Assembly: GCF_947581915.1 (NCBI RefSeq)
Contig: NZ_CANPWG010000039.1
Coordinates: 60,292 to 124,291, forward strand
Direction: 5' to 3'
DNA: 64,000 nt
Origin: Candidatus Palauibacter scopulicola
Lineage (GTDB): Bacteria; Gemmatimonadota; Gemmatimonadetes; Palauibacterales; Palauibacteraceae
Shown here: positions 20,101 through 30,676 of the stretch, one piece after another
Numbering within the stretch: the stretch's first letter is position 1
Layout: each line of letters begins with the position of its first letter
The notes under the pieces: generated by a model
Told to the model about the DNA's origin: nothing
Database searches by the model: none
The model's input: only the letters and a program-made list of their open reading frames with translations
Program-made: the position numbers and the translations under genes

Positions 20101-20283
20101 TCAAAAGTCGTCGATCTGAACGACCACTCGGTCCGCGTAGTAGCCGCAGGTCGGGCAGACGCGATGCGGTCGCTTCGGATCCCCGCACTTGGGGCACGCC
20201 TGGTACGCGTTGTCCCGCGCCTTGTAGTGCGTACGCCGCTTGCGCTTGCGCTGTTTCGACGTCCGTCTCTTGGGAACAGCCAT
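20101..20283 (-). CDS. rpmF: 50S ribosomal protein L32
   Basis: L32 is a small component of the large ribosomal subunit. The 60 residues start AVPKRRTSKQRKRKRR, followed by a zinc ribbon with two Cys pairs (CPKC and CPTC), so it is the zinc-binding C+ form. rpmF sits between the DUF177 gene and plsX, its usual place. Confidence 0.97.
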   Translation of the reverse strand: MAVPKRRTSKQRKRKRRTHYKARDNAYQACPKCGDPKRPHRVCPTCGYYADRVVVQIDDF

Positions 20284-20377
20284 ATCGTCAACTCACTCCC
20301 GCCATCGGCATCGGCTGAAACGAAACTCCGCAACGTTCGAACGGAGCACGGTAACTGGCGCTTTTCGCCCCGGAATG

Positions 20378-20977
20378 TCAAGGAATCTCGCCCTCCGAGG
20401 CGCCTTCCGATGCGCCCTCGGAGACGCCCGTCGAACCCCCTCCCAACCCTTCCAGCGCGGCCCAGCGCGCGTCGGGTTCGGGCGGCGGGCAGCGACACGC
20501 CTGTTCCCCGAGCCGCGCGCCGCACGCCGGGCAGAGTCCCGGGCAGTCGCGCGAGCACTCCACCCAAGCGGGCGCGCGCACCCACAGTTCCTCGCGGATC
20601 GGCCCCGCCAGGTCCACTTCGCCCGAGTCGGCGTCCAGCGCCCAGACCCCTTCTTCCCCGGGCGTGACCCGGCCGGGCGGGCGGTACAGCGCCTCCCACC
20701 TGGCGCGCACGCGGACCCGGGTCGGCTCGAGGCAGCGGCGGCACTCGACGGTGGCGCGTGCCCCGAGCGTGCCCCGGGCGCGCACCGCGGCCCCATCCGC
20801 CCGCCGGAGTTCGACCTCGACATCGACGTACTCGAAGGGCAACGGCAAGGCGCCGAGCGATTCACCCGGCGTTTCGACGCGAAACGCCCGCTCGATGGGG
20901 CCGCCGTCGAGGCCGGCAAGTCCGATGCGCGCGGGTTCCGCCGGGTTCGGCAATGGCGATGCGCGAGGCGGGCTCAC
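20378..20977 (-). CDS. DUF177 (YceD) family protein
   Basis: This 199-residue protein belongs to the DUF177/YceD family found upstream of rpmF, implicated in 23S rRNA or ribosome assembly. The core has TVECRRCLEPTRV (CxxC) at about 75-87 and, near the C-terminus, CSRDCPGLCPACGARLG, a Cys cluster that may bind zinc. The acidic tail contains repeated GASEGASEG. The GTG start overlaps the ndk stop (GTGA), even though ndk precedes it in transcription. Confidence 0.88.
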   Translation of the reverse strand: MSPPRASPLPNPAEPARIGLAGLDGGPIERAFRVETPGESLGALPLPFEYVDVEVELRRADGAAVRARGTLGARATVECRRCLEPTRVRVRARWEALYRPPGRVTPGEEGVWALDADSGEVDLAGPIREELWVRAPAWVECSRDCPGLCPACGARLGEQACRCPPPEPDARWAALEGLGGGSTGVSEGASEGASEGEIP

Positions 20978-21399
20978 GCGCTCTCGATGAGGTCGACCTG
21001 TCCGAAGAAAAAGCCGAGTTCCGCCCGCGCGTTCTCGTCGGAGTCGGAGCCGTGGATCGCGTTGCGCTCCTTGCTCTCCGCGTACAGCGCGCGCACGGTG
21101 CCCGGCGCGGCCTCCGCCGGGTCGGTGGCGCCGATGACCTCGCGCAGGTAGGGCACCGCCCGGTCGTGTTCGAGCGCGAGCGCCATGCAGGGCCCCGACG
21201 TCATGAACTCCACGAGCGCCCCGAAGAAGGGCCGCTCCCGGTGCACGGCGTAGAACGCTTCGGCTCCGGCGCGCCGCAGCCGCAGAACCCGCGACCCCCG
21301 TATGCGAAAACCCGCGTCCTCGAGCGCCGCGAGGACCCTGCCCGCCTTCCCGGACCCGAACGCATCGGGCTTGATGATCGCGAGCGTCATCGTCTGCAC
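20974..21399 (-). CDS. ndk: Nucleoside diphosphate kinase
   Basis: Ndk balances nucleoside triphosphates through a phosphohistidine. The 141 residues include TLAIIKPDAF, the active-site His in NAIHGSDSDENA, and the GPCMALALEHDRAV segment. I keep the GTG at 21399 because a GGAG Shine-Dalgarno lies 7 bases upstream; the ATG three codons later (21390) has none at normal spacing. Confidence 0.96.
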   Translation of the reverse strand: MQTMTLAIIKPDAFGSGKAGRVLAALEDAGFRIRGSRVLRLRRAGAEAFYAVHRERPFFGALVEFMTSGPCMALALEHDRAVPYLREVIGATDPAEAAPGTVRALYAESKERNAIHGSDSDENARAELGFFFGQVDLIESA

Positions 21400-21403
21400 G
21401 GCT

Positions 21404-21847
21404 TCACTCCCCTTTCGTTTCTTCCGCTTCGTCCGCCGCGTCCCGAAGGAGGAGCCTCCGGATAATGTCGCCGCGCGTGAGGAACCCGACGAGCTGGCCC
21501 TCGCGCACGACCGGCAGACGTTCGATTTCCCTGTCCAGCATCAGACGGACCACGTTGGCCAGCGGTTCGTCCTCCTTCACGCACATCACGGCCCGTTCCA
21601 TGATGTCGCGCACCTCGCCGGCGTGAGCACCTCGCGTCGCCGGCGCGCCCGCCTCCGCCCGCTCGAGTTCGGGCAGGAGGCCACTGATCAACAGGCGGTC
21701 CGTGAGCATGCCGAGCACATGGCCCTCGTCATCGATGACGGGCATCGCACGGAGCCGCCTGCGCGCGAGTATGTCCGCCGCCTCCTCCAGCGTCATGCCG
21801 GGAGGGACCGTCGTCACGTCGCGGGTCATGATCTCACGTACCTTCAT
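21404..21847 (-). CDS. Tandem CBS-domain protein
   Basis: The 147 residues form two CBS domains (about 1-60 and 75-140): VREIMTRDVTTVPPGMTLEE, RRRLRAMPVIDDEGHVLGML, VRDIMERAVMCVKEDEPL and REIERLPVVREGQLVGFLTR. Such stand-alone pairs bind adenine nucleotides and act as energy sensors; the partner is unknown. It sits between sucD and ndk, both nucleotide-linked enzymes. Confidence 0.93.
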   Translation of the reverse strand: MKVREIMTRDVTTVPPGMTLEEAADILARRRLRAMPVIDDEGHVLGMLTDRLLISGLLPELERAEAGAPATRGAHAGEVRDIMERAVMCVKEDEPLANVVRLMLDREIERLPVVREGQLVGFLTRGDIIRRLLLRDAADEAEETKGE

Positions 21848-21893
21848 TACCGCCTCCTGCCTGGCAGCGTCCCTGCCCCCCCGCCGCGCCGAT

Positions 21894-22760
21894 CTACCGG
21901 TCGCGGATGAGGCCCACCAGGTCGGCGGGCCGCCGCGCGACGCCGATCCCGTGGCTCTCGAAGGCGCGGATCTTCTCTTCCGCCGTCCCCTCGGAGCCGG
22001 AGATGATCGCTCCCGCGTGCCCCATGCGCCGGCCGGGAGGCGCCGTCTGGCCCGCGATGAACCCGACGACGGGCTTGCTCATCTCCCGCGACACGTACTC
22101 CGCCGCCACCTGCTCGTCCGTCCCGCCGATCTCCCCGATCACCGCAACGGCCTCGGTCTCCGGATCCGCCTCGAACGCCGCCAGGCAATCGACGAAATCC
22201 GTGCCGATGAGCGGGTCCCCCCCGATCCCGACGCAGGCGGACTGTCCGATCCCGGCGCGCGTGAGCTGGAAGATGACCTCGTAGGTGAGGGTGCCGGAAC
22301 GGCTCACGATCCCGACCGGCCCCTCGCGCACGATCTGGCCGGGCAGAATCCCGACCTTGCAGCGGCCCGGGACGATGAGCCCCGGGCAGTTGGGGCCGAT
22401 GAGGCGGGCGCCCTTCTCCCGCACGTACGGCAGCACGCGCAGCATGTCCCCGACAGGCACGCCCTCGGTGATGCACACGATGAGCGCGATCCCCGCGTCC
22501 GCCGCCTCGAACACCGCGTCCGCCGCGAAGCGCGCGGGCACGTAGATGACGCTCGCGTTCGCCCCCGCCTCGGCCACCGCCTCCTCCACGGTGTCGAACA
22601 CGGGCACGGCGCCGTCGAACGTCCGGCCGCCCTTCCCCGGGGTCACCCCGGCCACGACCCCCGTGCCGTACTCCATCATCTGCCGCGTGTGGAACGAGCC
22701 GTCGCGCCCGGTGATGCCCTGGACCACGAGCCTCGTATCGTCTCCGATGAAGATCCCCAT
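21894..22760 (-). CDS. sucD: Succinyl-CoA synthetase alpha subunit
   Basis: SucD carries the phosphohistidine and CoA site of the TCA-cycle enzyme that makes ATP or GTP from succinyl-CoA. The 288 residues contain [36 protein letters not shown] and the active-site His in [16 protein letters not shown]. The ATG shares one base with the sucC stop (TGATG), so the subunits are translationally coupled. Confidence 0.97.
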   Translation of the reverse strand: MGIFIGDDTRLVVQGITGRDGSFHTRQMMEYGTGVVAGVTPGKGGRTFDGAVPVFDTVEEAVAEAGANASVIYVPARFAADAVFEAADAGIALIVCITEGVPVGDMLRVLPYVREKGARLIGPNCPGLIVPGRCKVGILPGQIVREGPVGIVSRSGTLTYEVIFQLTRAGIGQSACVGIGGDPLIGTDFVDCLAAFEADPETEAVAVIGEIGGTDEQVAAEYVSREMSKPVVGFIAGQTAPPGRRMGHAGAIISGSEGTAEEKIRAFESHGIGVARRPADLVGLIRDR

Positions 22761-23935
22761 CAGCGGCCGTCCCCGGGCTCGCCGCCGGTGCCGCCGCCGG
22801 TGCCGCCGACCGCGCGCCGAACGGCCGTTTCGACCGCCCGGTCCATGTCCACCATGGCCTCGAACCCCTGCGCGGCGAGGATCGCGACCCCCGCCTCCTC
22901 GTTCGTTCCCGTGAGGCGGATCGTGATCGGAACCCCGAGTTCCATCCGGCTCGTCGCCTCCACGATCCCGTTCGCGACATCGTCGCAGCGCGTGATGCCG
23001 CCGAAGATGTTGAACAGGATCGAGTTCACGTTCGGGTCCTCGGTGATGAGTTCGAGCGCCGCCACGACCTTGTCGGGATTCGAGGAACCCCCGATGTCGA
23101 GGAAGTTCGCGGGCTCGCCGCCGTAGTACTTGACCAGGTCCATCGTGGCCATTGCGAGGCCGGCCCCGTTCACGCAGCACCCGACGTTGCCGTCGAGCGG
23201 GATGTAGGAGAGGCCCGCCTCGCGCGCGCGGACCTCGGCCGGATTCTCCGCCTCCGTGTCGCGGAGGGCCGCGATCCCGGGGAGCCGGAAGAGGGCGTTG
23301 TCGTCGATGTTCATCTTCGCGTCGATCGCCTTCACCTCTCCGGCGGGGTTCACGATCATCGGGTTGATTTCCGCCAGCGTGGCGCCACTCGCCCGGTACG
23401 CCGCGTAGAGCTTCGCGATGATGGACGAGGCCTGCCGCGCCGCGCCCGGGTCGTCGTACAGGTGGTAGCCGAGCAGGGCCGCCTGGTGGGCGAGGAGGCC
23501 GTAGCGCGGGTCCACGGCGACCTTGCGGATCGCCCCGGGCATGGTCGCCGCCACCTCCTCGATGTCCACGCCGCCCTCCGAGGAGACCATGATCGTGTCC
23601 GCCCGGCGCGCCCGGTCGAGCACGATGCCGACGTAGGCCTCCGATGCGATGTCCTCGGCCGGCGCGACGAGGACCCGCCGCACTTCGATCCCCTTGATCT
23701 CCATCCCGAGGATGGCTTCGGCGCTGCCGCGCGCCTCGGCCGGCGTCGAGGCGAGCTTGACGCCGCCCGCCTTGCCGCGCCCGCCGGCGTGGACCTGGGC
23801 CTTGACGACGACCCGTCCGCCGAAGCGTTCGGCCGCCGCCGCGGCTTCGTCCGCCGTCGCGGCGACCTCGGCCTCCGGCACGGGGATGCCGTGCCGCGCG
23901 AAGATCGCCCGCGCCTGGTATTCATGAATGTTCAT
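22760..23935 (-). CDS. sucC: Succinyl-CoA synthetase beta subunit
   Basis: The 391-residue ATP-grasp subunit binds nucleotide and succinate. It starts [20 protein letters not shown] and contains [44 protein letters not shown] and [14 protein letters not shown]. The ATG at 23935 is the conserved family start; upstream codons in the same frame are not conserved. The C-terminus has a short Gly-rich tail. Confidence 0.97.
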   Translation of the reverse strand: MNIHEYQARAIFARHGIPVPEAEVAATADEAAAAAERFGGRVVVKAQVHAGGRGKAGGVKLASTPAEARGSAEAILGMEIKGIEVRRVLVAPAEDIASEAYVGIVLDRARRADTIMVSSEGGVDIEEVAATMPGAIRKVAVDPRYGLLAHQAALLGYHLYDDPGAARQASSIIAKLYAAYRASGATLAEINPMIVNPAGEVKAIDAKMNIDDNALFRLPGIAALRDTEAENPAEVRAREAGLSYIPLDGNVGCCVNGAGLAMATMDLVKYYGGEPANFLDIGGSSNPDKVVAALELITEDPNVNSILFNIFGGITRCDDVANGIVEATSRMELGVPITIRLTGTNEEAGVAILAAQGFEAMVDMDRAVETAVRRAVGGTGGGTGGEPGDGR

Positions 23936-24032
23936 CGGATCGTCGTCATACCCCCGTCTCGGGTCCCGCATGGGTCCGGCAGCCCGTGGCGAAAGCTCCG
24001 CGGCCGCCGCGCGGGAAGATTCGAATTTCGCT

Positions 24033-25400
24033 TCAAACCGCCGGCAGGTCGACCCCCTGACTGGCGAGGAACGCCCGCGCCACCTCCGCGATCTCCCCCA
24101 GGCGCTCCTCCGTGTCCGCCTCCACCCGCGCCACCACGGCCGGCTGGGTGTTGCTCGCCCGGATCAGCAGCCACCCGCCATCGAACAGGACGCGCACGCC
24201 GTCGATGTCGATGACCTCGTACCGCTCGCGGAAGAAGCGCACGGCCTCCGCCACGAGGCCGAACTTGCGCTCTTCCGGACAGTCGAGGCGCAGTTCGGGC
24301 GTCGCCGGATAGCTCGGAATCTCCGCCGCCAACGCGGAGAGCCGGCGTCCCGAGCGGGACACAAGACCCGCGAGTCGGGCGGCCGCATAGATTGCATCGT
24401 CAGTGCCGAAGAACCTGTCCGCAAAGCAGATATGGCCGCTCATCTCACCCGCGATCGGAGATCCCCCGGCCCGCATGCGCTCCTTGATGAGCGAGTGTCC
24501 CGTCTTCCACATCACGGGAACGCCCCCGTGGGCCCGGATGACCCGCGGCAGCGCCTGCGAGCACTTCACGTCGAAGACGACCTCGGCCCCCGGCCGCTCC
24601 GCCAGCACCTCCCGCGCAAAGAGAAGCAGCAGGTGGTCCCCCCGGATGATCTTCCCCTCGTCGGTCACGGCGCCGATCCGATCCGCATCGCCGTCGAGCC
24701 CCACGCCGAGGTCCGCGCCGGTCGCGGGCACGCGCGCGATGAGGTCCTGTATGTACTCGTCCACCGTCGGATCCGGGTGGTGGTTCGGGAAGGTTCCGTC
24801 CGATTCGCAGTAGAGACCATCCACGTCGATGCCCGCGGCGGTGAGGGCGCGCACCGCGATGACGCTCCCCACCCCGTTCCCGCAGTCGAGCACCATGCGC
24901 ACGTCACCCTCGACGCGCCCGCGCGCGGCAATCTCCTCCACGTAGCGGTCGAGGATCTCCGCCTCCCGCATCTCCCCTCGGCCCGACGCGAAGGCCTCCG
25001 CCTCGATCCGGTCCCGCAGGGCCCGGATCGCCGGGCCGTATAGCGCCGCGCCGTCCCGCACCATCTTGATCCCGTTGTATTCGGGCGGATTGTGGGATCC
25101 GGTGATCTGGATCGCCCCGTCCGTCCCGAACTCGATCGCCGCGAAATAGAGGGTGGGCGTGGGGACGGTCCCGACCGTCGTCACGTCGACGCCCGCCGCG
25201 CACAGACCCCGGCACAGCGCGGCCGAGAGCACCGGCGAAGAAGGCCGGTTGTCGTGCCCCACGACGACGCGCGGGGCCGGACGGTCCGCGAGCTCGGTCC
25301 CGAAGGCGCGCCCCACGAGTTCGGCCGCCGTCTCCGTCAGGTCGTCCCCGACGATCCCGCGAATGTCGTATTCGCGGAAGATTCCGGAGTGGATCGGCAT
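24033..25400 (-). CDS. Phosphomannomutase/phosphoglucomutase
   Basis: This 455-residue alpha-D-phosphohexomutase interconverts hexose 1- and 6-phosphates for glycan precursors. It has FREYDIRGIVG at the start, the phosphoserine loop ITGSHNPPEYNG (about 98-109), the metal loop GLDGDADRIG and the sugar-binding GEMSGHICF. The length matches the AlgC/ManB group. Its start shares one base with the nuoN stop (TGATG), so it reads on from the respiratory operon. Substrate preference is not determinable. Confidence 0.93.
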   Translation of the reverse strand: MPIHSGIFREYDIRGIVGDDLTETAAELVGRAFGTELADRPAPRVVVGHDNRPSSPVLSAALCRGLCAAGVDVTTVGTVPTPTLYFAAIEFGTDGAIQITGSHNPPEYNGIKMVRDGAALYGPAIRALRDRIEAEAFASGRGEMREAEILDRYVEEIAARGRVEGDVRMVLDCGNGVGSVIAVRALTAAGIDVDGLYCESDGTFPNHHPDPTVDEYIQDLIARVPATGADLGVGLDGDADRIGAVTDEGKIIRGDHLLLLFAREVLAERPGAEVVFDVKCSQALPRVIRAHGGVPVMWKTGHSLIKERMRAGGSPIAGEMSGHICFADRFFGTDDAIYAAARLAGLVSRSGRRLSALAAEIPSYPATPELRLDCPEERKFGLVAEAVRFFRERYEVIDIDGVRVLFDGGWLLIRASNTQPAVVARVEADTEERLGEIAEVARAFLASQGVDLPAV

Positions 25401-26941
25401 CAGGGGGTCGGCGGATCCTCGGCTTGGACGACCATGCCCGGCGCGGGCGCATCAGAAGGGGCATCCGCGAGCGCCTCGCGGGCCCGGTCGATGATGCGTC
25501 CCGGGAAGAGCCCGCCGAGCAGGATCAGCGCCACGCAGGTCCCGATCGCGAGGTTGAACCCCGGCCTGGGCGGCGGTGGCGTGTGGGCGTCCTCGGGCGC
25601 CGCCTCGAAGTACATCTTCCACACCACGCGGAGGTAGTAGTAGTAGGCGACGAGGCTCGTAAGGACGAGCGTGACCGCCAGCGAAATCTCCCCCGCATCC
25701 ACCGCCGCGCGCAGCAGGTACAGCTTGCCGACGAAGCCCGCCGTGGGCGGGAAGCCGGCCAGCGAGAGCAGGAAGACGAGGAGCGCGGCCCCGAGCACCG
25801 GACGCCGCCAGCCCAGCCCGCGGTAGTCGCGCACGCGCTGGTTGCGGTCGCCCCGCCCCGCCACGTGGAAGACGATGGCGAAGCTCCCCGCGGTCACCAC
25901 GGTGTACGCCGCGAGGTAGAAGATCGAGGCGGACCGCCCCAGTTCGGAGGCCGCGACAACGCCGACGAGGAGGTATCCGGCGTGCGCCACCGAGGAGTAG
26001 GCGAGCATCCGCTTCACGTCCTGCTGCGAGAGCGCGACGAGGTTGGGCACGATCATGGTCAGGATCGCGAGCCACCACACCGCGCCCTTCCACACCTCGG
26101 CTGCACCCCCGAGATCCACGGTCAGCACGCGCAGGAGGGCGACGAAGGCGGCCGCCTTGACCCCCGTCGCCATGAACGACGTGACCGGCGTCGGCGCACC
26201 GTCGTACGCGTCCGGGGCCCACATGTGGAAGGGAACGGCGGCGATCTTGAACGCGAAGCCGATGAGCAGGAGGCCGATGCCGGCGACGAGGAGGAGGTCT
26301 CCCCCGGCCGGCGCGGCCGCGATGCGCTCGGCGGCAGTGGCCAGGCGCGTCGTCCCGGTGGCCCCGTAGAGGAGCGCCATCCCGTACACGACGAAGGCGC
26401 TCGCGAAGGCGCCCACGATGAAGTACTTGAGGCTCGCCTCGGAGGAGCGCGGGTTCTTCCGCACGAACCCCGTGAGGACGTACACGGAAATCGACATCAG
26501 CTCGAGGCCGACGAAGAGGAGGATGAGGTCGCGCGCCGCGACGAGCACCATCATTCCGACGAGGGCGAGGAGAATCAGCGCGTGGAACTCCGGCGACCGC
26601 AGCCCTTCCCGGCTGAGGTAGTCGCGCGAGAGCGACACCACGAGCAGAGCCCCGCCGCACAGGATGGTGTCCGCCGCCACCCGGAAGCCGTCGAGCGCGA
26701 TCATCGCGTCCGGCGGCGCGGAAGCGTCCATGAGCCACAGGCTGGCGATGAACGCGCCCGCGATCGAGTACAGCGTGACGAGGCAGTCGACGGACATCCG
26801 CCCGCCGCCGCCGGCGCCTCCCGCGGCCCCCGCAGCGCCCGCACCACCCGCGTCCGACCGCACGAAGGCGTCGCGCATGAGGATGAACATCGCGGCCAGC
26901 GACAGGACGACCTCCGGCAGGAGCGCGACCCAGTGATTCAC
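25400..26941 (-). CDS. nuoN: NADH-quinone oxidoreductase subunit N
   Basis: NuoN is one of three antiporter-like proton-pumping subunits of complex I. The 513 residues form about 13-14 transmembrane helices, with the conserved Lys/Glu-bearing segments SSEASLKYFIVGAFASA and FKIAAVPFHMWAPDAY. An Ala/Gly-only run interrupts the first loop (about residues 30-48). A GTG start is used one base after the nuoM stop, with GGGGAG five bases upstream. It is the last nuo gene. Confidence 0.95.
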   Translation of the reverse strand: MNHWVALLPEVVLSLAAMFILMRDAFVRSDAGGAGAAGAAGGAGGGGRMSVDCLVTLYSIAGAFIASLWLMDASAPPDAMIALDGFRVAADTILCGGALLVVSLSRDYLSREGLRSPEFHALILLALVGMMVLVAARDLILLFVGLELMSISVYVLTGFVRKNPRSSEASLKYFIVGAFASAFVVYGMALLYGATGTTRLATAAERIAAAPAGGDLLLVAGIGLLLIGFAFKIAAVPFHMWAPDAYDGAPTPVTSFMATGVKAAAFVALLRVLTVDLGGAAEVWKGAVWWLAILTMIVPNLVALSQQDVKRMLAYSSVAHAGYLLVGVVAASELGRSASIFYLAAYTVVTAGSFAIVFHVAGRGDRNQRVRDYRGLGWRRPVLGAALLVFLLSLAGFPPTAGFVGKLYLLRAAVDAGEISLAVTLVLTSLVAYYYYLRVVWKMYFEAAPEDAHTPPPPRPGFNLAIGTCVALILLGGLFPGRIIDRAREALADAPSDAPAPGMVVQAEDPPTP

Positions 26942-26942
26942 G

Positions 26943-28550
26943 TCACTCCCCTCCCCCGGCATCGGCCCCGCCCTCCAGCCCGACCCCGGGTTCGGCCTGG
27001 GTCCCGGCCTCGAGTCCGAGTTCGACGGCGCCAGCCTCCGACGACGCGACGTTCGCCGACCGCGTCTCCACCTGCTCGATCAGCGCCTGCACCGACGCCC
27101 GCGTCCGGTTCAGGAAGGGGCCCGGCCACACGCCGATGAGCAGGATGAGCGCGAGGAGCGGCGCGAGGATCAGCCGCTCCCGGCGGTTCACGTCGGTGAG
27201 CGCCCGGTTCTCCTCGCGGTCGAGGCGGTTGAAGAGCACGCGCTGCACCATGGGCAGCATGTAGCAGGCCGCGAAGATCACGCCCGTCGTGGCGATGGCG
27301 GCGATCCACGGGTGCGTCCTGAACGTCCCCACGAGGATCAGGAACTCGCCGACGAAGCCGTTCGTCCCCGGCAGCCCGACGGAGGACAGCGCGACGACGA
27401 CGAGCGCGAAGGCGAACACCGGCATCACCTTCGCGATGCCGCCGAAGTCGGCGATCTGCCGCGAGTGGCGCCGCTCGTACAGCATCCCGATGAGGAGGAA
27501 GAGCGCGCCCGTCGAGATCCCGTGGTTCACCATCTGCAGGATGCCGCCCTCGATCCCCTGCGTCGTGAGCCCGAACACGCCGAGCACGACGAAGCCGAGG
27601 TGGGCGACCGACGTATAGGCGATGAGCTTCTTCGCGTCCGGCTGCACCGCCGCCACCCAAGCCGCGTAGAGGATCCCGATCAGCCCCAGCACGAGCATCG
27701 CGTTCACCACCATCGGGTCCGTTGCCGCGGCCGGGAAGAAGGGGAGTCCGAAGCGGAGGAACCCGTACACGCCCATCTTCAGCAGCACGCCCGCCAGGAT
27801 CACCGAACCCGCCGTCGGCGCCTCCACGTGCGCGTCGGGCAGCCAGGTGTGGAACGGGAAGAGCGGCACCTTGATCGCGAACGCGAGCGCGAACCCCGCG
27901 AAGAGCCACAGTTGCGCCCGCCGCGCGAGTTCCAGCGACACCAGATCCTCGTAGGCGAAGCTCCACGCCCCGGAGCCGTCCTGGAAGATCCAGGCGAGGG
28001 TCACGATCGCGACCAGCATGAGGAGCGAGCCCACCGCCGTGTAGAGGAAAAACTTCACGGCGGAATAGATCCGGCGCTCCCCACCCCAGACCCCGATGAG
28101 GAAGTACATCGGAATCAGCATGATCTCCCAGAACACGTAGAACAGGAAGAGATCGAGGGCGACGAAGACGCCGATCATCCCCGTCGTGAGGAAGAGGAGC
28201 ATCGCGTAGAAGGCGCGCTCCCGGCGCCGGATGTAGGAGAAGGACCCCGCCACGGCCAGCGGCATCGTGAAGGTCGTGAGCAGGATCATGAGGATGGAGA
28301 TCCCGTCCAGGCCCACCGCGTAGGAGATCCCCCACGCCTCGATCCACGGGATGGAGACGAGGTTCTGGAACCCCGGCTCCGCCGTGTCGAAGGTCCAGAA
28401 GAGCGGCAGCGAGAGCGCGAACAGGACGAGCGTCGTCGCGAGGGCGACGGTCTTCGCGCGCGCCTCCGGCGCCACGAGGCAGGCCGCGCCGCCCACGAGG
28501 GGGAGGACCACGAGCGCGGTCAGGATCCAGTGCCCGTCGTAGAAGGCCAT
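26943..28550 (-). CDS. nuoM: NADH-quinone oxidoreductase subunit M
   Basis: NuoM is an antiporter-like membrane subunit. The 535 residues include GLDGISILMILLTTF, FYVFWEIMLIPMYFLIG with the conserved Glu, FLYTAVGSLLML, and KVPLFPFHTWLPDAHVEAPT. The last ~45 residues are a hydrophilic Ala/Gly/Glu tail beyond the usual NuoM end. The ATG shares a base with the nuoL stop (TGATG). Confidence 0.96.
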   Translation of the reverse strand: MAFYDGHWILTALVVLPLVGGAACLVAPEARAKTVALATTLVLFALSLPLFWTFDTAEPGFQNLVSIPWIEAWGISYAVGLDGISILMILLTTFTMPLAVAGSFSYIRRRERAFYAMLLFLTTGMIGVFVALDLFLFYVFWEIMLIPMYFLIGVWGGERRIYSAVKFFLYTAVGSLLMLVAIVTLAWIFQDGSGAWSFAYEDLVSLELARRAQLWLFAGFALAFAIKVPLFPFHTWLPDAHVEAPTAGSVILAGVLLKMGVYGFLRFGLPFFPAAATDPMVVNAMLVLGLIGILYAAWVAAVQPDAKKLIAYTSVAHLGFVVLGVFGLTTQGIEGGILQMVNHGISTGALFLLIGMLYERRHSRQIADFGGIAKVMPVFAFALVVVALSSVGLPGTNGFVGEFLILVGTFRTHPWIAAIATTGVIFAACYMLPMVQRVLFNRLDREENRALTDVNRRERLILAPLLALILLIGVWPGPFLNRTRASVQALIEQVETRSANVASSEAGAVELGLEAGTQAEPGVGLEGGADAGGGE

Positions 28551-30676
28551 CACGAGAGCACCCCGAGAACGAGGAGGGCCCCGAGCATGAAGGCGACGAG
28601 GTAGGTGGTCACGCGGCCCGTCTGGAGCTGTCCCCCGGCCCATCCGAGGAGGCGGGCGGCCCGCCCGGCGCCGTTCACGGCGCCGTCGATGAGCCCCGCG
28701 TCCACGATCCGCCAGCAGGCGCGCCACAGGGCGAGCGAGGGGCGGACGATCGCGCGGTCGTACAGTTCATCCACGTACCATTTGTCGTGGAGCACGCGGG
28801 CGAACCCGGTCGGCGCCACCGCCTCCGCCTCGGTCGGCACCGGCTTCGGCGACAGGAAGCGCACCGTCCCCACCACGGCCGCGATCGCGATCGCGGCGGA
28901 GATCACCGCCCACAGCGCCTCGCCGCCCCCGACGGGCGACCGGTATTCGGGCGCGAAGCCGTGCGCCTCCTTGACGGCGATCGCCGGCGCGAACACCGGC
29001 TCCAGCCAGTGATGCAGCCACTCGAACGTCGGCAGCAGCGGCAGTGCCTCGGGGATGTTCGCCCAGCCCCCCACCACGGAGAGGACCGCGAGCACCGCCA
29101 GCGGGGCCCACATGACGGCGGGCACCTCGTGCAGCTTCCGTCCCGCTTCCGCCCCTCCCCTGTGGCCGAAGGTCCGGTTCCCCCCGTGGAAGGTCAGCAC
29201 CATGAGCCGGGCCATGTAGACCGCCGTGAGCAGCGCCGTGGCCAGCGCCACGCCCCACAGGATCGGGGATCCGTACGCCCCCGAGTACCAGATGATTTCG
29301 TCCTTCGAGAAGAACCCGGCCAGCGGCGGCACCCCCGCGATGGCGAGCGTCGCGACCCACATGAAGACGAACGTGCGCGGCATGAACTTCCGGAGCCCGC
29401 CGTGGTTCCGCATGTCGTTCGGGTCGCCGTGGTGCGCGTCGCCGTGCCCGTCTTCCTGTTCCTGCCCGTCGCCGTGCCCATCTCCATGCGCCCACGCGTG
29501 GTGCACCGCGTGGATCACGGCCCCCGCTCCCAGGAAGAGGAGCGCCTTGAAGAAGGCGTGCGTCATCAGATGGAAGACGCCGGCCGTGAACGCCCCCACC
29601 CCGACGGCGAGGAACATGTAGCCGAGCTGCGAGATCGTGGAGTACGCGAGCACCTTCTTGATGTCGTACTGCCGGATCGCGATCGAGGCCGCGAAGAGCG
29701 CCGTCCCCGCCCCGACCGCCGCCACCACGCCCTGAGCCACGGGCGAGAGCGCGAACAGGACGCTGGTGCGCGCGATGAGATAGACGCCGGCCGTCACCAT
29801 CGTGGCCGCGTGAATGAGCGCCGAGACGGGCGTGGGGCCCGCCATCGCGTCGGGCAGCCATGTGTGGAGCGGAATCTGGGCCGACTTCCCGGTGCAGCCG
29901 AGGAAGAGGAGGAGCGTGATCCCCGTGACGAGCGCGCCGCCGTACGCGAGCGTCCCGTCCGCCGCCTCGAGGACGGGGATGAAGTCCAGCGTCCCGAAGG
30001 CCATGAAGACGAGGAACATGGCGACGAGGAACCCCGCGTCGCCGATCCGGTTCATGATGAACGCCTTCTTGCCCGCGTTCGCGTAGTCCCGGTTCTCGTA
30101 CCAGAAGCCGATGAGCAGGTACGAACACAGCCCCACGCCCTCCCAGCCCACGAACATCAGCGGGAAGCTGGCCCCGAGGACGAGGACGAGCATGAAGAAG
30201 ACGAACAGGTTGAGATACGAGAAGTAGCGCGAATAGCCCGGATCGTCGCGCATGTAGCCGACGGAATAGATGTGGATCAGGCTCCCGACGCCGGTGACGA
30301 TCATGCACATCAGCATCGAGAGCTGGTCGAACTGGAGGTCGACGCCGATGCGGAGGTCCCCGGACACGATCCAGTTCCACAGGCCGACGACTTCCGCGCC
30401 GTGCAGATCCGCGCCGCTCATCGCGATGAAGTTCACGAGGACGACCGCGAAGCTCCCGAGCAGCGCCGCGGGCCCGACGATCGTCGGAAGCCGCTTGTCG
30501 TCGCGCCACAGGAAGGCCCCGATCCCGTTGACCGCCGCCCCGAGCAGCGGGAGGGCGAGGATGAGCCACGGGAGCACGGGCTGGAACCCGCCCGCCGCGC
30601 CCTCCTGACCCGCGAGGGCGGCGGCTCCCGCCGAGAGCGCCCCGGGGCCCGCCGCCGCGACCGCGCCGAGGCTCAC
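28550..30676 (-). CDS. nuoL: NADH-quinone oxidoreductase subunit L
   Basis: NuoL is the distal antiporter-like subunit with the long lateral helix. The 708 residues contain [49 protein letters not shown] and [17 protein letters not shown] His/Asp/Gly-rich insertion occupies about residues 392-418 before the conserved [12 protein letters not shown]. The start is GTG at 30676 (GTGA with the nuoK stop); a GTG one codon earlier is equally possible. Confidence 0.97.
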   Translation of the reverse strand: MSLGAVAAAGPGALSAGAAALAGQEGAAGGFQPVLPWLILALPLLGAAVNGIGAFLWRDDKRLPTIVGPAALLGSFAVVLVNFIAMSGADLHGAEVVGLWNWIVSGDLRIGVDLQFDQLSMLMCMIVTGVGSLIHIYSVGYMRDDPGYSRYFSYLNLFVFFMLVLVLGASFPLMFVGWEGVGLCSYLLIGFWYENRDYANAGKKAFIMNRIGDAGFLVAMFLVFMAFGTLDFIPVLEAADGTLAYGGALVTGITLLLFLGCTGKSAQIPLHTWLPDAMAGPTPVSALIHAATMVTAGVYLIARTSVLFALSPVAQGVVAAVGAGTALFAASIAIRQYDIKKVLAYSTISQLGYMFLAVGVGAFTAGVFHLMTHAFFKALLFLGAGAVIHAVHHAWAHGDGHGDGQEQEDGHGDAHHGDPNDMRNHGGLRKFMPRTFVFMWVATLAIAGVPPLAGFFSKDEIIWYSGAYGSPILWGVALATALLTAVYMARLMVLTFHGGNRTFGHRGGAEAGRKLHEVPAVMWAPLAVLAVLSVVGGWANIPEALPLLPTFEWLHHWLEPVFAPAIAVKEAHGFAPEYRSPVGGGEALWAVISAAIAIAAVVGTVRFLSPKPVPTEAEAVAPTGFARVLHDKWYVDELYDRAIVRPSLALWRACWRIVDAGLIDGAVNGAGRAARLLGWAGGQLQTGRVTTYLVAFMLGALLVLGVLS

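Noticed and set aside
20353..20381. Perfect TTGACA before rpmF (minus strand)
   Set aside because: The hexamer at 17 bases is CCAGTT and no shifted hexamer resembles TATAAT; it also overlaps the DUF177 stop, so I do not call a promoter.
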